Shown: positions 41,900 through 51,281 of the stretch, piece by piece
Position numbering within the stretch: position 1 is the stretch's first letter
Layout: every line of letters begins with the position of its first letter
NCBI GenBank assembly: GCA_023440825.1
Contig: JAEXRL010000001.1
Span: forward strand, 121,204 to 185,203
Reading direction: 5' to 3'
DNA: 64,000 bases
Origin: Pseudomonadota bacterium
GTDB lineage: Bacteria; Pseudomonadota; Gammaproteobacteria; Burkholderiales; Burkholderiaceae_B
Translations under genes and position numbers: made by a program
The notes under the pieces: model-generated
The model's input: the letters and a program-made list of their open reading frames with translations, nothing else
What the model was told of the DNA's origin: nothing
Databases searched by the model: none

Positions 41900-42813
41900 A
41901 AACGATCAGTTTTTTCAAAAACTGGTCGGCCAGGCGCTTTTGGGTTATTGCTCCCACCTATGCTTGGCTGATCCTGTTTTTATTAGTGCCATTTTTACTG
42001 GTGCTAAAGATCAGCTTTGCTGATTTGAATTTTGGTGTGCCGCCGTATACAGCTTTAACACAGCTGGAAGATGGCATGCTGTCCATTTTTGTGAATTTGC
42101 GTGGTTATATCCTGCTGTTCACAGATAGCCTGTACGTTAATACCTACATTAGTTCGGTGCGTATGGCGGCGGTAACCACGCTATGTTGTATTTTGATTGG
42201 TTACCCCATGGCCTATTACATTGCGCGCTCTAAGCCTGCGACGCGCAATTTGCTGTTGCTGGGGGTAATCCTGCCGTTTTGGACATCCTTGCTTTTGCGG
42301 GTCTATGCCTGGGTGGGGATACTGCGCGACGAGGGTTTGTTGAATTATGTCTTGCTGTCTCTGGGCATCATCGACAGTCCCTTGGAAATTTATCGTACCG
42401 ACTTGGCGGTATACATAGGTATGGTGTATGCCTACTTGCCGTTTTTTATTTTGCCTTTGTATGCCAATCTGGTGAAACTGGATTTACGCTTGCTCGAGGC
42501 GGCCTATGATTTAGGGGCGCGTCCTTGGACGGCCTTTTTGAAGGTTACCTTGCCTTTGTCCATGCCTGGGGTTATTGCAGGGGGGATGCTGGTCTTTATT
42601 CCCTCGGTGGGCGAGTTTGTTATTCCGCAGATGTTAGGCGGAGCAGACACCCTGATGATAGGGCGTGTCATGTGGAGCGAGTTCTTCGATAATGCCGACT
42701 GGCCGATGGCTGCTGCGGTAACGTGTGTCATGGTGCTGATTCTGATCTTGCCCTTGATTCTTTTTCAATATAGCCAGATCCGTCAGCTGGAAAAACAGGG
42801 CAGGGGGCGCTAA
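41896..42813 (+). CDS. potH: polyamine ABC transporter permease PotH
   Basis: One of two inner-membrane channel subunits. The 305-residue protein has six membrane helices with the BPD_transp_1 EAA loop EAAYDLGARPWTAFLKVTLP near 205-224, where the ATPase docks, and the N-terminal helix LILFLLVPFLLVLKISFADL. The first helix follows a short basic cytoplasmic tail. It overlaps both neighbours (ATGA with potG, TAATG with potI), so all four subunits are translated from one mRNA. Confidence 0.94.
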   Translation: MKTISFFKNWSARRFWVIAPTYAWLILFLLVPFLLVLKISFADLNFGVPPYTALTQLEDGMLSIFVNLRGYILLFTDSLYVNTYISSVRMAAVTTLCCILIGYPMAYYIARSKPATRNLLLLGVILPFWTSLLLRVYAWVGILRDEGLLNYVLLSLGIIDSPLEIYRTDLAVYIGMVYAYLPFFILPLYANLVKLDLRLLEAAYDLGARPWTAFLKVTLPLSMPGVIAGGMLVFIPSVGEFVIPQMLGGADTLMIGRVMWSEFFDNADWPMAAAVTCVMVLILILPLILFQYSQIRQLEKQGRGR

Positions 42814-43625
42814 TGACTCAACCTCATCCTTGGTTACGCGTCTTGTCGCTAGGTTTGGGTTTTGCTTTTTTGTATATACCCATTCTGTTTCTCATGGTGT
42901 TTTCATTTAATGATTCCGCCATCATGACTTCTTGGTCAGGCTTTTCCTTGCGCTGGTATTATTCCCTGTTTCAGGATCAGACCTTGCTTGCCGCGGCTAA
43001 GCTGTCCTTTTTGGTGGCCGGCCTTACCGCGACTGCTGCGCTGGTACTGGGTACCTGGGCAGGCTATGTCTTAGCCCGTATGGGACGTTTTCGCGGATTC
43101 GTTTTATACATAGGCTTGATTAGCGCGCCACTGGTGATTCCCGAGGTCGTGTTGGGGATCTCGTTGTTGCTCATGTTCGTGGAACTGGGTAGTATTTTTG
43201 GCTGGCCAGAGCAAAATGGGGTGTTCACCATATGGGTAGGCCATGTCTTGGTGTGTATGGCGTATGTGACTGTCATCATACAGGCGCGTATACGTGAGCT
43301 GGATCGCTCTCAGGAAGAAGCCGCTCTGGATCTGGGGGCAACCCCCATCAAGGTGTTTTTCCTGATTATCGTTCCCACTATAGCGCCGGCCTTAATGGCC
43401 GCGTGGTTGCTGGCTTTTACCTTGTCACTGGACGATGTGGTCATTGCTTCGTTTTTATCCGGGCCTGGCTATACCACCTTGCCCGTCGAGGTATTCTCGC
43501 GTGTACGCTTAGGGCTACGGCCTGAAATTAATGCCTTGGCGACCTTGTTCATTGTGTTGATTGGCAGCTTCGTGCTGCTGGCCAATCGCTTGCAAGTGCG
43601 TCGAGAGCGGCGTGCTATGCAATAA
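42813..43625 (+). CDS. potI: polyamine ABC transporter permease PotI
   Basis: Second channel subunit. The 270-residue protein has six membrane helices, the motif YIPILFLMVFSFNDSAIMTSWSGFSLRWY typical of PotC/PotI in its first periplasmic loop, and the EAA loop EEAALDLGATPIKVFFLIIVP near 168-188. FTLSLDDVVIASFLSGPGYTTLPVEVFSRVR is also family-specific. The ATG shares a base with the potH stop. It ends the pot operon; no intrinsic terminator follows within the 25 bp before the next gene. Confidence 0.94.
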   Translation: MTQPHPWLRVLSLGLGFAFLYIPILFLMVFSFNDSAIMTSWSGFSLRWYYSLFQDQTLLAAAKLSFLVAGLTATAALVLGTWAGYVLARMGRFRGFVLYIGLISAPLVIPEVVLGISLLLMFVELGSIFGWPEQNGVFTIWVGHVLVCMAYVTVIIQARIRELDRSQEEAALDLGATPIKVFFLIIVPTIAPALMAAWLLAFTLSLDDVVIASFLSGPGYTTLPVEVFSRVRLGLRPEINALATLFIVLIGSFVLLANRLQVRRERRAMQ

Positions 43626-43650
43626 ATCGGTACATGTTTAGGAGTGCGGT

Positions 43651-44001
43651 ATGAATAAAATGTATGGCTTGAGTCGATGCAGTACCTGCGTGAAAGCGCA
43701 GCAATGGTTTGCTCAGCACGCCATAGACGTGGAGTTCATCGATTATCGTGACCACCCCTTAGCACCCCAGACCTTACAAGCTTGGGCGGTGCAGTTAGGT
43801 GGGTGGCCCAAGCTAGTAAACCGCGCTTCCATGACCTGGCGCAATTTGCCAGAAGAACGGAAAGAGCCGCAGACAGATGAGCAGTGGCTAAGCTTAATCG
43901 CTGAGTTTCCTGCCTTGGTGCGTAGGCCTGTAGTGCTGGATGCGCAAGGTGGAGTTAGCGTTGGATTTAATGAAAAAAAGATGACGGAACGCTTTTTATA
44001 A
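43651..44001 (+). CDS. ArsC/Spx-like thioredoxin-fold protein (YffB type)
   Basis: A 116-residue protein of the ArsC/Spx/YffB family: MNKMYGLSRCSTCVKAQQWF gives a Cys10-Ser-Thr-Cys13 pair at the position of the redox CxxC, followed by VEFIDYRDHPL and, near the C-terminus, RRPVVLDAQGGVSVGFNE. YffB-type proteins are glutathione-dependent thiol reductases rather than true arsenate reductases, and the small size fits. Gene lies between potI and rpiA with short gaps (25 and 31 bp). Physiological substrate unknown. Confidence 0.87.
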   Translation: MNKMYGLSRCSTCVKAQQWFAQHAIDVEFIDYRDHPLAPQTLQAWAVQLGGWPKLVNRASMTWRNLPEERKEPQTDEQWLSLIAEFPALVRRPVVLDAQGGVSVGFNEKKMTERFL

Positions 44002-44032
44002 GCAGCGCGTAGCTCAATCCGTCGGGGTAATT

Positions 44033-44716
44033 ATGTATACACAGCAAGAGTTAAAGCAGCAAGTGGCCCAGGCCGCCGTAGAGTATATTTTGCCGCATTT
44101 GCAGGCTAACAGTATTTTAGGTGTGGGCACCGGTTCCACGATGGACCTGTTTATTCAGGCCTTGGCCCCTTATGTGGATCGCTTTCAGGGAGCGGCCTCT
44201 AGCTCCAACCGTTCGACTGAGCAGTTGCAGCAATTAGGCATTAAGGTATTGGATTTGAATCAGGTTCAGTCCATGGACTGGTATGTGGATGGTGCTGACG
44301 AAATTGATCCGCATCTGAATATGACCAAAGGGGGAGGCGGTGCGCTCACGCGCGAGAAAATTGTGGCGTCAGTAGCACAGCAGTTTTTGTGTATTGCAGA
44401 CGACTCCAAGCTCGTGCAGCAATTAGGTGCGTTTGCCTTACCCGTCGAGGTAATTCCTATGGCTACCGAATCCGTAGCGCGTCAACTGCGGGCCTTGGGT
44501 GGGACACCGGTACTGCGTGCCGGTTTTGTCACCGATAATGGTGGGCTCATATTGGATGTGGCGGATCTGAAGATCGCTGATCCGGCAGCTTTGGAGGCCA
44601 CCATCAACAATATTCCTGGTGTGGTGTGTTGTGGCTTGTTTGCGTTAAAGCCAGCAAGCGTTGCTTTGCTAGCGGGGCAGTCAGGAGTACAGCGCCTGGA
44701 AGCGGCAAGTTCATGA
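44033..44716 (+). CDS. rpiA: ribose-5-phosphate isomerase A
   Basis: Interconverts ribose 5-phosphate and ribulose 5-phosphate in the pentose phosphate pathway. The 227-residue protein has the substrate-binding motifs GVGTGSTMDLFI, SSSNRSTEQLQQLGI, the catalytic block WYVDGADEIDPHLNMTKGGGGALTREKIVA with the catalytic Asp/Glu, and VEVIPMA. Length matches E. coli (219). A 13-bp palindrome overlaps its TGA. It precedes phoU by 80 bp. Confidence 0.97.
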   Translation: MYTQQELKQQVAQAAVEYILPHLQANSILGVGTGSTMDLFIQALAPYVDRFQGAASSSNRSTEQLQQLGIKVLDLNQVQSMDWYVDGADEIDPHLNMTKGGGGALTREKIVASVAQQFLCIADDSKLVQQLGAFALPVEVIPMATESVARQLRALGGTPVLRAGFVTDNGGLILDVADLKIADPAALEATINNIPGVVCCGLFALKPASVALLAGQSGVQRLEAASS

Positions 44717-44725
44717 CATTGTCAT
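44713..44725. promoter_or_regulatory. palindrome with Pho-box-like half site upstream of phoU
   Basis: ATGACATTGTCAT is a perfect odd palindrome over the rpiA stop. Its right half TTGTCAT resembles the CTGTCAT unit of a PhoB box and is followed by an AT-rich run; the expected second unit 11 bp later (TTATTTT) matches badly. Weak evidence for PhoB control of phoU. Confidence 0.25.
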
Positions 44726-44796
44726 AATTTTATTTTAAGCTGATACATTGACGCCGTTTAGGAGTGCGTCCTCTTGTATCGTCACAGAAGGCTACT

Positions 44797-45522
44797 ATGA
44801 TAGAACACACCAACAGACAGTTTCATTCCGACCTAGAGGCCGCCCGTTCAATGTTTCTGGAAATGGGCGGTATTGTTGAGTCCATGGTTCGAGACGCCAT
44901 ACTAGCCCTGCGTACTGGCGATATGGCCTTGGTTGATAAGGTTCGCGATCGCGAAAAAGAAGTGAACCGGCTCGAGAATGAAATCGATGAGCGCATTACG
45001 AACTTAATCGCTCGCAACCAACCTACTGCCATTGACCTACGTGTGATCTTATCGATCTCGAAAATGCTCACCGACATGGAGCGTTGTGGTGACGAGGCCG
45101 AGCGTATCGCTAAAATGGCACGTCGTTTATACGATAACGACCTGGAGTACGAGCCAGTTATCGAGCTAAGCCATATGGCTGCTTCGGTTACCAGCATGAT
45201 TTACGATGTGCTGGATGCCTTCGCTCGCCAAGACGCCATACATGCGGCAGTGGTAGTACGTAGTGATAAAAACGTGGATCGCGAATGGAAGGGTTCCTTG
45301 CGCCACATGATCACTTACATGATTGAAGACCCGCGTACGATTTCCCACTCTCTGGATATGATTTTCATCGCCCGTGCGCTGGAGCGTATCGGTGATCACG
45401 CTAAAAACATGGCCGAACGCGTTATTTATATGGTGCGCGGCGATGATGTGCGCCACACCAATGTGAAAAACGTGGAGCGTATCGCGCGTGGGGAAAGCCT
45501 AGATGACGAGGACCTGGACTAG
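44797..45522 (+). CDS. phoU: phosphate signalling protein PhoU
   Basis: PhoU damps PhoR-PhoB signalling through the Pst transporter. The 241-residue all-helical protein has two PhoU repeats (about 18-105 and 120-215) with the metal-cluster motifs LTDMERCGDEAERIAKMA near 94 and ARALERIGDHAKNMAERVIYMVRG near 200. AAGG 5 bases before the ATG fixes the start. Unusually for the usual pstSCAB-phoU layout, no pst or phoBR gene is adjacent here. A long terminator follows. A PhoU-like domain also occurs in the Na/Pi protein at 12 kb. Confidence 0.95.
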   Translation: MIEHTNRQFHSDLEAARSMFLEMGGIVESMVRDAILALRTGDMALVDKVRDREKEVNRLENEIDERITNLIARNQPTAIDLRVILSISKMLTDMERCGDEAERIAKMARRLYDNDLEYEPVIELSHMAASVTSMIYDVLDAFARQDAIHAAVVVRSDKNVDREWKGSLRHMITYMIEDPRTISHSLDMIFIARALERIGDHAKNMAERVIYMVRGDDVRHTNVKNVERIARGESLDDEDLD

Positions 45523-45582
45523 TAGGTGTTCCAGATTGCTGCCAGGGTAGCCAAGCCATAAGTTTTTTATGACAGGCTCAGT

Positions 45583-45623
45583 AAGGACTGACAATGCTGT
45601 ATCAGCAAGCTCAGTCCTTTTTT
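45583..45623 (+). terminator. intrinsic terminator after phoU
   Basis: Two stacked stems: AAGGACTGA (45583-45591) with TCAGTCCTT (45611-45619), enclosing TGCTG/CAGCA (45595-45599 with 45603-45607) around a TAT loop; T6 follows. It lies in the convergent gap before yggX. Confidence 0.85.
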
Positions 45624-45655
45624 ATATTTACCTGCCTTTTCAGGCATTATGGCAA

Positions 45656-45928
45656 TTACTGTTCAGGGGCGACGTAGCCTTGCGCTTCAACATCTACGTC
45701 GTCGAACAGGTATTGTTCCATTTGACCTTTCAGATACTGGCGAGCGCGGCTGTCGGCAAGGTTTAGTCGGTTTTCATTAACTAAACGCGTTTGAATGTCG
45801 ATCCAGTTGGCCCAAGCTTGCTTGGAGATACTTTGCCAGATTTTGACGCCTAGGTCGCCCGGGTAGGGAGGGAACTCCAGCCCTTCGGCTTCTTGTTTAA
45901 GCTTTATGCATTGAACCATACGTGTCAT
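45656..45928 (-). CDS. yggX: Fe(2+)-trafficking / oxidative damage protection protein
   Basis: YggX protects Fe-S proteins and limits iron-driven damage. The 90-residue protein has the conserved MVQCIKLKQEAEGLEFPPYPGDLG with the single functional cysteine, ISKQAWANWIDIQTRLVNENRLN and the C-terminal ARQYLKGQMEQYLF. Length equals the family norm of about 90. It is 54 bp downstream of argA on the same strand, probably co-transcribed. Confidence 0.96.
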   Translation of the reverse strand: MTRMVQCIKLKQEAEGLEFPPYPGDLGVKIWQSISKQAWANWIDIQTRLVNENRLNLADSRARQYLKGQMEQYLFDDVDVEAQGYVAPEQ

Positions 45929-45982
45929 GGCATTTCCTTTTCAAATTTATGTGGGTGAATCAGCACGCTGATGCGGCTGTGC

Positions 45983-47329
45983 TCATAGTTTTTTTATGAA
46001 GATCATGCTGTTGCGTGAGCGGTTATAGTGGGCCTGCTTGTGCTTGGGCAGATCTGAAACGCCGCCTGCAACAAAGCCGCGTTTCATAAACCAATGAGAA
46101 GTACGTGTGGTTAGCACAAACAAGCGCTTGGCTCCCATCGCACGCGCACGCGCCTCAGTATGACGCAAGAGCATGTCGCCTTCTCCTTCGCCTTGCCATT
46201 CCGACTGTACGATTAGACAAGCCATTTCGGCCATCTGCTCTTCCAGGTAGGGGATCAGGGCGACACAGCCGTAAATAATGCCGTCGTGCTCGAGCACCGT
46301 AAAGCGTTCAACTTCGCGCTCGATCACGGCGCGACCACGCGGTACCAAGGTGCCGTCTTGTTCCAGTGGCTCAATCAGTTGCACGATAGCGCCCACATCG
46401 TCCAAGGTGGCTGCACGCAGATCGTCCAGCGTATCCTCAACCACCATTGTACCCACGCCGTCATGCGTGAAAATTTCTAGCAAAATGCTGCCATCCTGCT
46501 TGTAAGGCACTAAGTGTGCTCTAGCCACACCCCGCTTCACAGCCAAGGAGGCAAAGCGTAAAAAGGTTGCGCAGTCCTCGTCCAAGCGGCCTGACTGCAG
46601 CAAGGCGTCTGCATCGATACGTGCCAGTTCCGTATCAATATCCAGTTTGTTCGAATGGCCAATATGCTCGGGGGTCAGAAAAATCAGTTTTTCAGCACGC
46701 AGTGCAATCGCAGCGCTGGTAGCCAGATCTTCCATAGCCAGGTTAAAGGCTTCACCAGTAGGCGAAAAGCCCAGTGGGGATAATAAGACAATCGCGCCTT
46801 GATTCAAGGTGGTACGCATAGCATCTATATCGAGCTTGCGTACGGCACCGGTTTGTTTGTAGTCGATTCCGTCGATCACACCTACCGGTCTAGCGGTCAC
46901 AAAGTTACCGGAAACGACACGAATCTGTGCGTGTGACATTGGAGTGTTGGGCAGTCCCTGACTAAAAGCGGCTTCTATATCAAGACGAATTTCACCTGCC
47001 GCTTCTTTTGCGCACTCAAGTGCGGTTACACTTGTGGGTTCAGTCCCGCGGCCAAACTGTTGGGTTTGCCCTTTCAAGCGCAATTGCTCATTGACCTGTG
47101 GCCTAGAGCCATGAACCAATATCAGTTTGATCCCTAAGGCGGACATGAGCGATAAATCGGGAATCAGCGTGTTCAGCAGTCCGTCATTGATGAGTTCTCC
47201 ACCAAAGCCCACAACGAAAGTTTTTCCTCGAAAGCCATGGACATACGGAGCAACTTCGCGAAACCAGCGTACGAACTGGGCTGCTTCAGAATCTGGTTGA
47301 TGATAGGGGGCTTGTAGGTCTGTGTTCAT
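45983..47329 (-). CDS. argA: amino-acid N-acetyltransferase (N-acetylglutamate synthase)
   Basis: Transfers acetyl from acetyl-CoA to glutamate, the first step of arginine synthesis. The 448-residue protein is the classical two-domain form: an amino-acid-kinase-like domain (about 20-290, FVVGFGGELI, LILVHGSRPQVNEQL) that binds arginine for feedback, and a C-terminal GNAT domain (about 300-448, CLIVQSEWQGEGEGDMLLRHTEARARAMGA, acetyl-CoA loop). The ATG lies at the edge of a 120-bp divergent gap with hrpA. yggX follows. Confidence 0.95.
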   Translation of the reverse strand: MNTDLQAPYHQPDSEAAQFVRWFREVAPYVHGFRGKTFVVGFGGELINDGLLNTLIPDLSLMSALGIKLILVHGSRPQVNEQLRLKGQTQQFGRGTEPTSVTALECAKEAAGEIRLDIEAAFSQGLPNTPMSHAQIRVVSGNFVTARPVGVIDGIDYKQTGAVRKLDIDAMRTTLNQGAIVLLSPLGFSPTGEAFNLAMEDLATSAAIALRAEKLIFLTPEHIGHSNKLDIDTELARIDADALLQSGRLDEDCATFLRFASLAVKRGVARAHLVPYKQDGSILLEIFTHDGVGTMVVEDTLDDLRAATLDDVGAIVQLIEPLEQDGTLVPRGRAVIEREVERFTVLEHDGIIYGCVALIPYLEEQMAEMACLIVQSEWQGEGEGDMLLRHTEARARAMGAKRLFVLTTRTSHWFMKRGFVAGGVSDLPKHKQAHYNRSRNSMIFIKKL

Positions 47330-47416
47330 TGTCGATGTGCAGGTATCCGGTAAATGCTATTGAGTGCTCACAGTGTAGCGATTAGTTGCGTTGTGCGTAA
47401 TGCTTGAATCTAAAAT

Positions 47417-47422
47417 TATAAT
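47417..47422 (+). promoter_or_regulatory. consensus -10 element upstream of hrpA
   Basis: A perfect TATAAT 27 bases before the hrpA ATG in the argA-hrpA divergent gap. No good -35 stands at 16-18 bp; TTGTGC at 47391 is 20 bp away. Candidate promoter only. Confidence 0.35.
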
Positions 47423-47449
47423 GACGGTGGAATTAAGAAAGTACCATTC

Positions 47450-50400
47450 ATGCAAGAGTCTGTTGAAATAAATCCCCAGTCTACTGTTTTACCAGTAATT
47501 ACGTACCCGGAAGATTTGCCCGTTAGCGCGCGTCGGCAAGAGATCGCGCGGGCATTGCAGGCGCATCAGGTCATTATTGTTTGTGGTGAAACCGGATCAG
47601 GAAAGACCACACAGTTACCGAAAATTTGCCTTGAGTTGGGGCGCGGGCAAAAAAAGCTGATTGCCCATACCCAGCCTAGGCGTTTAGCGGCGACATCGGT
47701 CGCCAAACGCATCGCTGAAGAGCTTAATACAGAGTTAGGCGATTGGGTAGGATACCAGATTCGCTTTAGTGATAAATCCAGTCCTCGCTCGGCGATTAAG
47801 CTGATGACCGATGGCATTTTACTGGCCGAGTCGCAGCGCGATCCGCTATTAAGTCGTTACGATACGATTATTATTGACGAAGCGCATGAGCGCAGCCTGA
47901 ATATTGATTTTTTGTTGGGCTTTCTGAAGCAGCTCTTAGCCCGTCGCCCTGACCTTAAACTTATTATCACTTCGGCGACTATAGATGCTGAGCGCTTTGC
48001 TCAGCACTTTGGACAAGCGGGTAAACCGGCGCCGGTCATCGAGGTGTCGGGTCGCTTGTATCCGGTGGACGTGTTGTATCGTCCGCTAGGCAAGGATGAG
48101 TTAGCGGAGACGGGCACAAACGAACGACGCACGCTGGATGATGAAGCGGATTTGTATGCGGGCATTGTGGAAGCTGTACACGAATGTGCACGCCTAGGCC
48201 AGGGAGATGTGCTGGTCTTTTTGCCTGGTGAGCGAGAAATTCGTGAGGCCACTGAGGCCTTACAGGGTAGTCAGCTTTTTAACACCCAAATCTTGCCCTT
48301 GTACGCACGTTTATCGCAGGCCGAACAAGAGCAGATATTTCGTCCTAAAGGTAATGCTCGACGTGTGGTGTTAGCAACTAACGTGGCCGAAACCTCATTG
48401 ACAGTACCTGGTATTCGTTATGTGGTCGATAGTGGTCTGGCACGTGTTAAGCGTTATTCATGGCGTAATAAAGTAGAGCAATTACGGGTCGAGCCCATTA
48501 GCCAAGCCTCGGCCAATCAGCGCGCCGGGCGTTGTGGCCGTGTAGGCCCCGGTGTGTGTGTGCGCCTATACGACGAACAAGACTTTCTGTCTCGACCTGC
48601 CTTTACCGATCCGGAAATTTTACGTTCGTCGTTAGCCTCGGTGATCTTGCGCATGAAAGCTTTGCGTCTGGATGATGTAGAGCGATTTCCCTTTGTCGAA
48701 GCGCCGACAGGCAGAGCCATTGCCGACGGCTATCAAATACTACAAGAGCTTGGCGCACTGGATGAACAGCAGGCCTTGACCTCGATCGGACGCTCTTTAG
48801 CCAAATTACCAGTGGATCCTAAAGTGGCTCGTATGGTGCTGGCTGGACATCAAGAGCAGTGTTTGCGGGAAATGTTGATTGTGGCAGCCGCCTTATCCAC
48901 TCAAGACCCTCGTGATCGCCCTATGCATGAACGTGATGCCGCCAATCAGGCTCATGCGAAATTCAAAGATGAGAAGTCCGAGTTTTTATCCTATGTGAAA
49001 TTGTGGGATTGGTTGGACGTGCAGAATCAAGAGCAAGGTTCACAACGAAAGTTTGCCGCGGCGCTTAAACGTAATTTGTTATCCCCTTTACGAGTGCGAG
49101 AGTGGCGTGATGTACATAAGCAGTTGAGTACGCTGGCAGCTGAGCAAAAGTGGCGCATGAACACCGTGCCACCTAGTTATGAACAAGTGCATAAAGCCTT
49201 GTTAACGGGCTTGCTGGGCAATATTGGTCATAAGTCTGAAGAGTCGGGCTTGTACCAAGGGACGCGAGAAATTCGTTTTGTTATTCACCCTGGCTCAAGC
49301 TTGGTGAAAAAGGCGGGGCGTTGGGTGCTGGCTGGTGAGTTGGTGGAAACCTCGCGTTTATTCGCCCGTTGTGTGGCGCGTATTGAGCCTCAGTGGGTAG
49401 AGCGAGTCGCCGCGCATTTACTGAAAAAAACCCATTCTGATCCTCGCTGGGAAAAAAAAGCAGGGCAGGTTGTTGCGAACGAGCGTGCCAGTTTATATGG
49501 TTTGATGATTTACAGTGGACGACGCGTTAATTTTGGGCGTATCGATCCACAGCAGTCGCGTGAACTCTTCCTGCGCCAGGCTTTAGTAACGGGTGAAATT
49601 GACTCTACTCTGCCTTTTTTGCGTCATAATCGGCAGCAGATACAAGCGGTGGAAAAGCTCGAGCATCAGTCGCGACGCCCGGATATTTTGATCGATGATG
49701 AGTTAATCTACGCCTTTTATGCCGAGCGTATTCCTGCCCATATTTATCAGACGGCGACACTTGAAAAGTGGTACAAGGGGCTGGATAAAGAACAGGCGAA
49801 AAGCTTGTTGTTGTATCGCGATGACTTGATGCGTCATGATGCTGCTGGCATCACGACCGATGTGTTTCCGCGCAGTGTGGAATGGAATGGGGTTAAGTTG
49901 GCCTTGGATTACCATTTTGAGCCAGGCTCGGTGCGTGATGGCGTAACCCTAACAATTCCTTTGTTCGCCCTGAATCAAATCGACGGCGAACTTTGCGAAT
50001 GGCTGGTTCCGGGTATGCTGAAAGAAAAAGTACAAGCCTTGCTACGGTCCTTGCCTCAGCGTATGCGTCGTCACTGTGTGCCGTTACCAGAGTATGCCGA
50101 TGGCTTTCATCAGCGATGGTTCGCACGTTTAGCACAACCTGGTAAGGGCTTGCTAGATGCCCTGATTCAGGACTTATGGGAACAACGCCAACAAAAGCCC
50201 TTACGCACGGACTTTAAACCGGAAACCTTAGCGCCTCATCTGTTCATGAACTTTAAGGTGGTGGATGAGCACGGGCGTATGCTGTCAGGTGGGCGTAATC
50301 TTGATCAGCTTAAAGCCGAGCACGGTAAGCAAGCGCAGGCCTCCTTTCAGCAACTGGCGGCCAGTGATGAACAGGTGGCACAGGTGCTTGAGCATGAGAA

Positions 50401-51241
50401 GCTGATGGCCTGGACCTTTGGCGACTTGCCGGAGCTCATGGAAATACAGCGCAAGGGACGCAGCTATATCGGTTACCCGGCCTTAATTGATCGCGTTAGC
50501 CATTGTGACTTGGATGTGTTTGACGATAAAGCAGAGGCCAAGCGCCAGCACAGACGTGGTTTACGTCGCTTGTTCCGTTTGGCGCTCAAAGAGCAACTGA
50601 AATTTCAGGAGAAAAATATTCCTGACCTCACTCGTATGAGTATGCTTTACATGTCTTTGGGGACGCAGGAGCAACTGAAAGAGCAGATCTTGAATGCGGC
50701 TCTTGAGCAGTCGTGCATGCAAGAGCCCTGGCCAGAGAATGCCGATGATTTCATTGCACGTGTTCAGGATGGTCGAGGCAGACTGGGGCTACTAGCACAG
50801 GAAGTGGCGCGCTTGTGTGCACAGATTTTGGCAGAATGGTCTACGCTACAAAAAAAATTACCGCAAATCAAGCCACATCAAGAAGCGTACAAAGACATAC
50901 AGACGCAGTTGCAGGCCTTAATGCCAGGTAATTTTCTTGAGCACACAGAGTATCAGCAGTTAAGCCATTTTCCCCGGTATTTAAAGGCGATACAGGCTCG
51001 CATGGACAAACTTCGTCAGGATGCCAGTCGTGATCAGCGCCTGCAGCAAGAGATGGCACCTTTGCTAGCCAAGTATCAGCGTGCGCATGCGGCCCTGAAA
51101 GGAGCCGAAGATAAGTCCTTGCGTGATTTCCGTTGGATGCTTGAGGAGTTGCGTGTGTCGTTTTGGGCGCAGGAGTTGCGCACTCCGATGCCGATTTCTA
51201 TTAAGCGTCTGGAAAAAGCCTGGGCAACCATACAACGTTAG
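47450..51241 (+). CDS. hrpA: ATP-dependent RNA helicase HrpA
   Basis: A DEAH-box helicase implicated in mRNA processing and in rescuing collided ribosomes. The 1263-residue protein has Walker A GETGSGKTT (46-54), IIIDEAHERSLN (motif II), ITSATID (motif III), helicase C-terminal domain with ATNVAETSLTVPG and QRAGRCGRVGPGVC, then HA2, OB-fold and the long C-terminal DUF3418 region specific to HrpA. Length is close to E. coli HrpA (1300). Its coding end is 40 bp before the dnaE ATG. Confidence 0.96.
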   Translation: MQESVEINPQSTVLPVITYPEDLPVSARRQEIARALQAHQVIIVCGETGSGKTTQLPKICLELGRGQKKLIAHTQPRRLAATSVAKRIAEELNTELGDWVGYQIRFSDKSSPRSAIKLMTDGILLAESQRDPLLSRYDTIIIDEAHERSLNIDFLLGFLKQLLARRPDLKLIITSATIDAERFAQHFGQAGKPAPVIEVSGRLYPVDVLYRPLGKDELAETGTNERRTLDDEADLYAGIVEAVHECARLGQGDVLVFLPGEREIREATEALQGSQLFNTQILPLYARLSQAEQEQIFRPKGNARRVVLATNVAETSLTVPGIRYVVDSGLARVKRYSWRNKVEQLRVEPISQASANQRAGRCGRVGPGVCVRLYDEQDFLSRPAFTDPEILRSSLASVILRMKALRLDDVERFPFVEAPTGRAIADGYQILQELGALDEQQALTSIGRSLAKLPVDPKVARMVLAGHQEQCLREMLIVAAALSTQDPRDRPMHERDAANQAHAKFKDEKSEFLSYVKLWDWLDVQNQEQGSQRKFAAALKRNLLSPLRVREWRDVHKQLSTLAAEQKWRMNTVPPSYEQVHKALLTGLLGNIGHKSEESGLYQGTREIRFVIHPGSSLVKKAGRWVLAGELVETSRLFARCVARIEPQWVERVAAHLLKKTHSDPRWEKKAGQVVANERASLYGLMIYSGRRVNFGRIDPQQSRELFLRQALVTGEIDSTLPFLRHNRQQIQAVEKLEHQSRRPDILIDDELIYAFYAERIPAHIYQTATLEKWYKGLDKEQAKSLLLYRDDLMRHDAAGITTDVFPRSVEWNGVKLALDYHFEPGSVRDGVTLTIPLFALNQIDGELCEWLVPGMLKEKVQALLRSLPQRMRRHCVPLPEYADGFHQRWFARLAQPGKGLLDALIQDLWEQRQQKPLRTDFKPETLAPHLFMNFKVVDEHGRMLSGGRNLDQLKAEHGKQAQASFQQLAASDEQVAQVLEHEKLMAWTFGDLPELMEIQRKGRSYIGYPALIDRVSHCDLDVFDDKAEAKRQHRRGLRRLFRLALKEQLKFQEKNIPDLTRMSMLYMSLGTQEQLKEQILNAALEQSCMQEPWPENADDFIARVQDGRGRLGLLAQEVARLCAQILAEWSTLQKKLPQIKPHQEAYKDIQTQLQALMPGNFLEHTEYQQLSHFPRYLKAIQARMDKLRQDASRDQRLQQEMAPLLAKYQRAHAALKGAEDKSLRDFRWMLEELRVSFWAQELRTPMPISIKRLEKAWATIQR

Positions 51242-51281
51242 TTCCTTATTTAGTACTGCTTTGTCCGCTACACTCTCCACT

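Noticed and set aside
51123..51281. 53-codon extension of DnaE into hrpA
   Set aside because: Overlaps the conserved HrpA C-terminus in another frame and is unlike DnaE.
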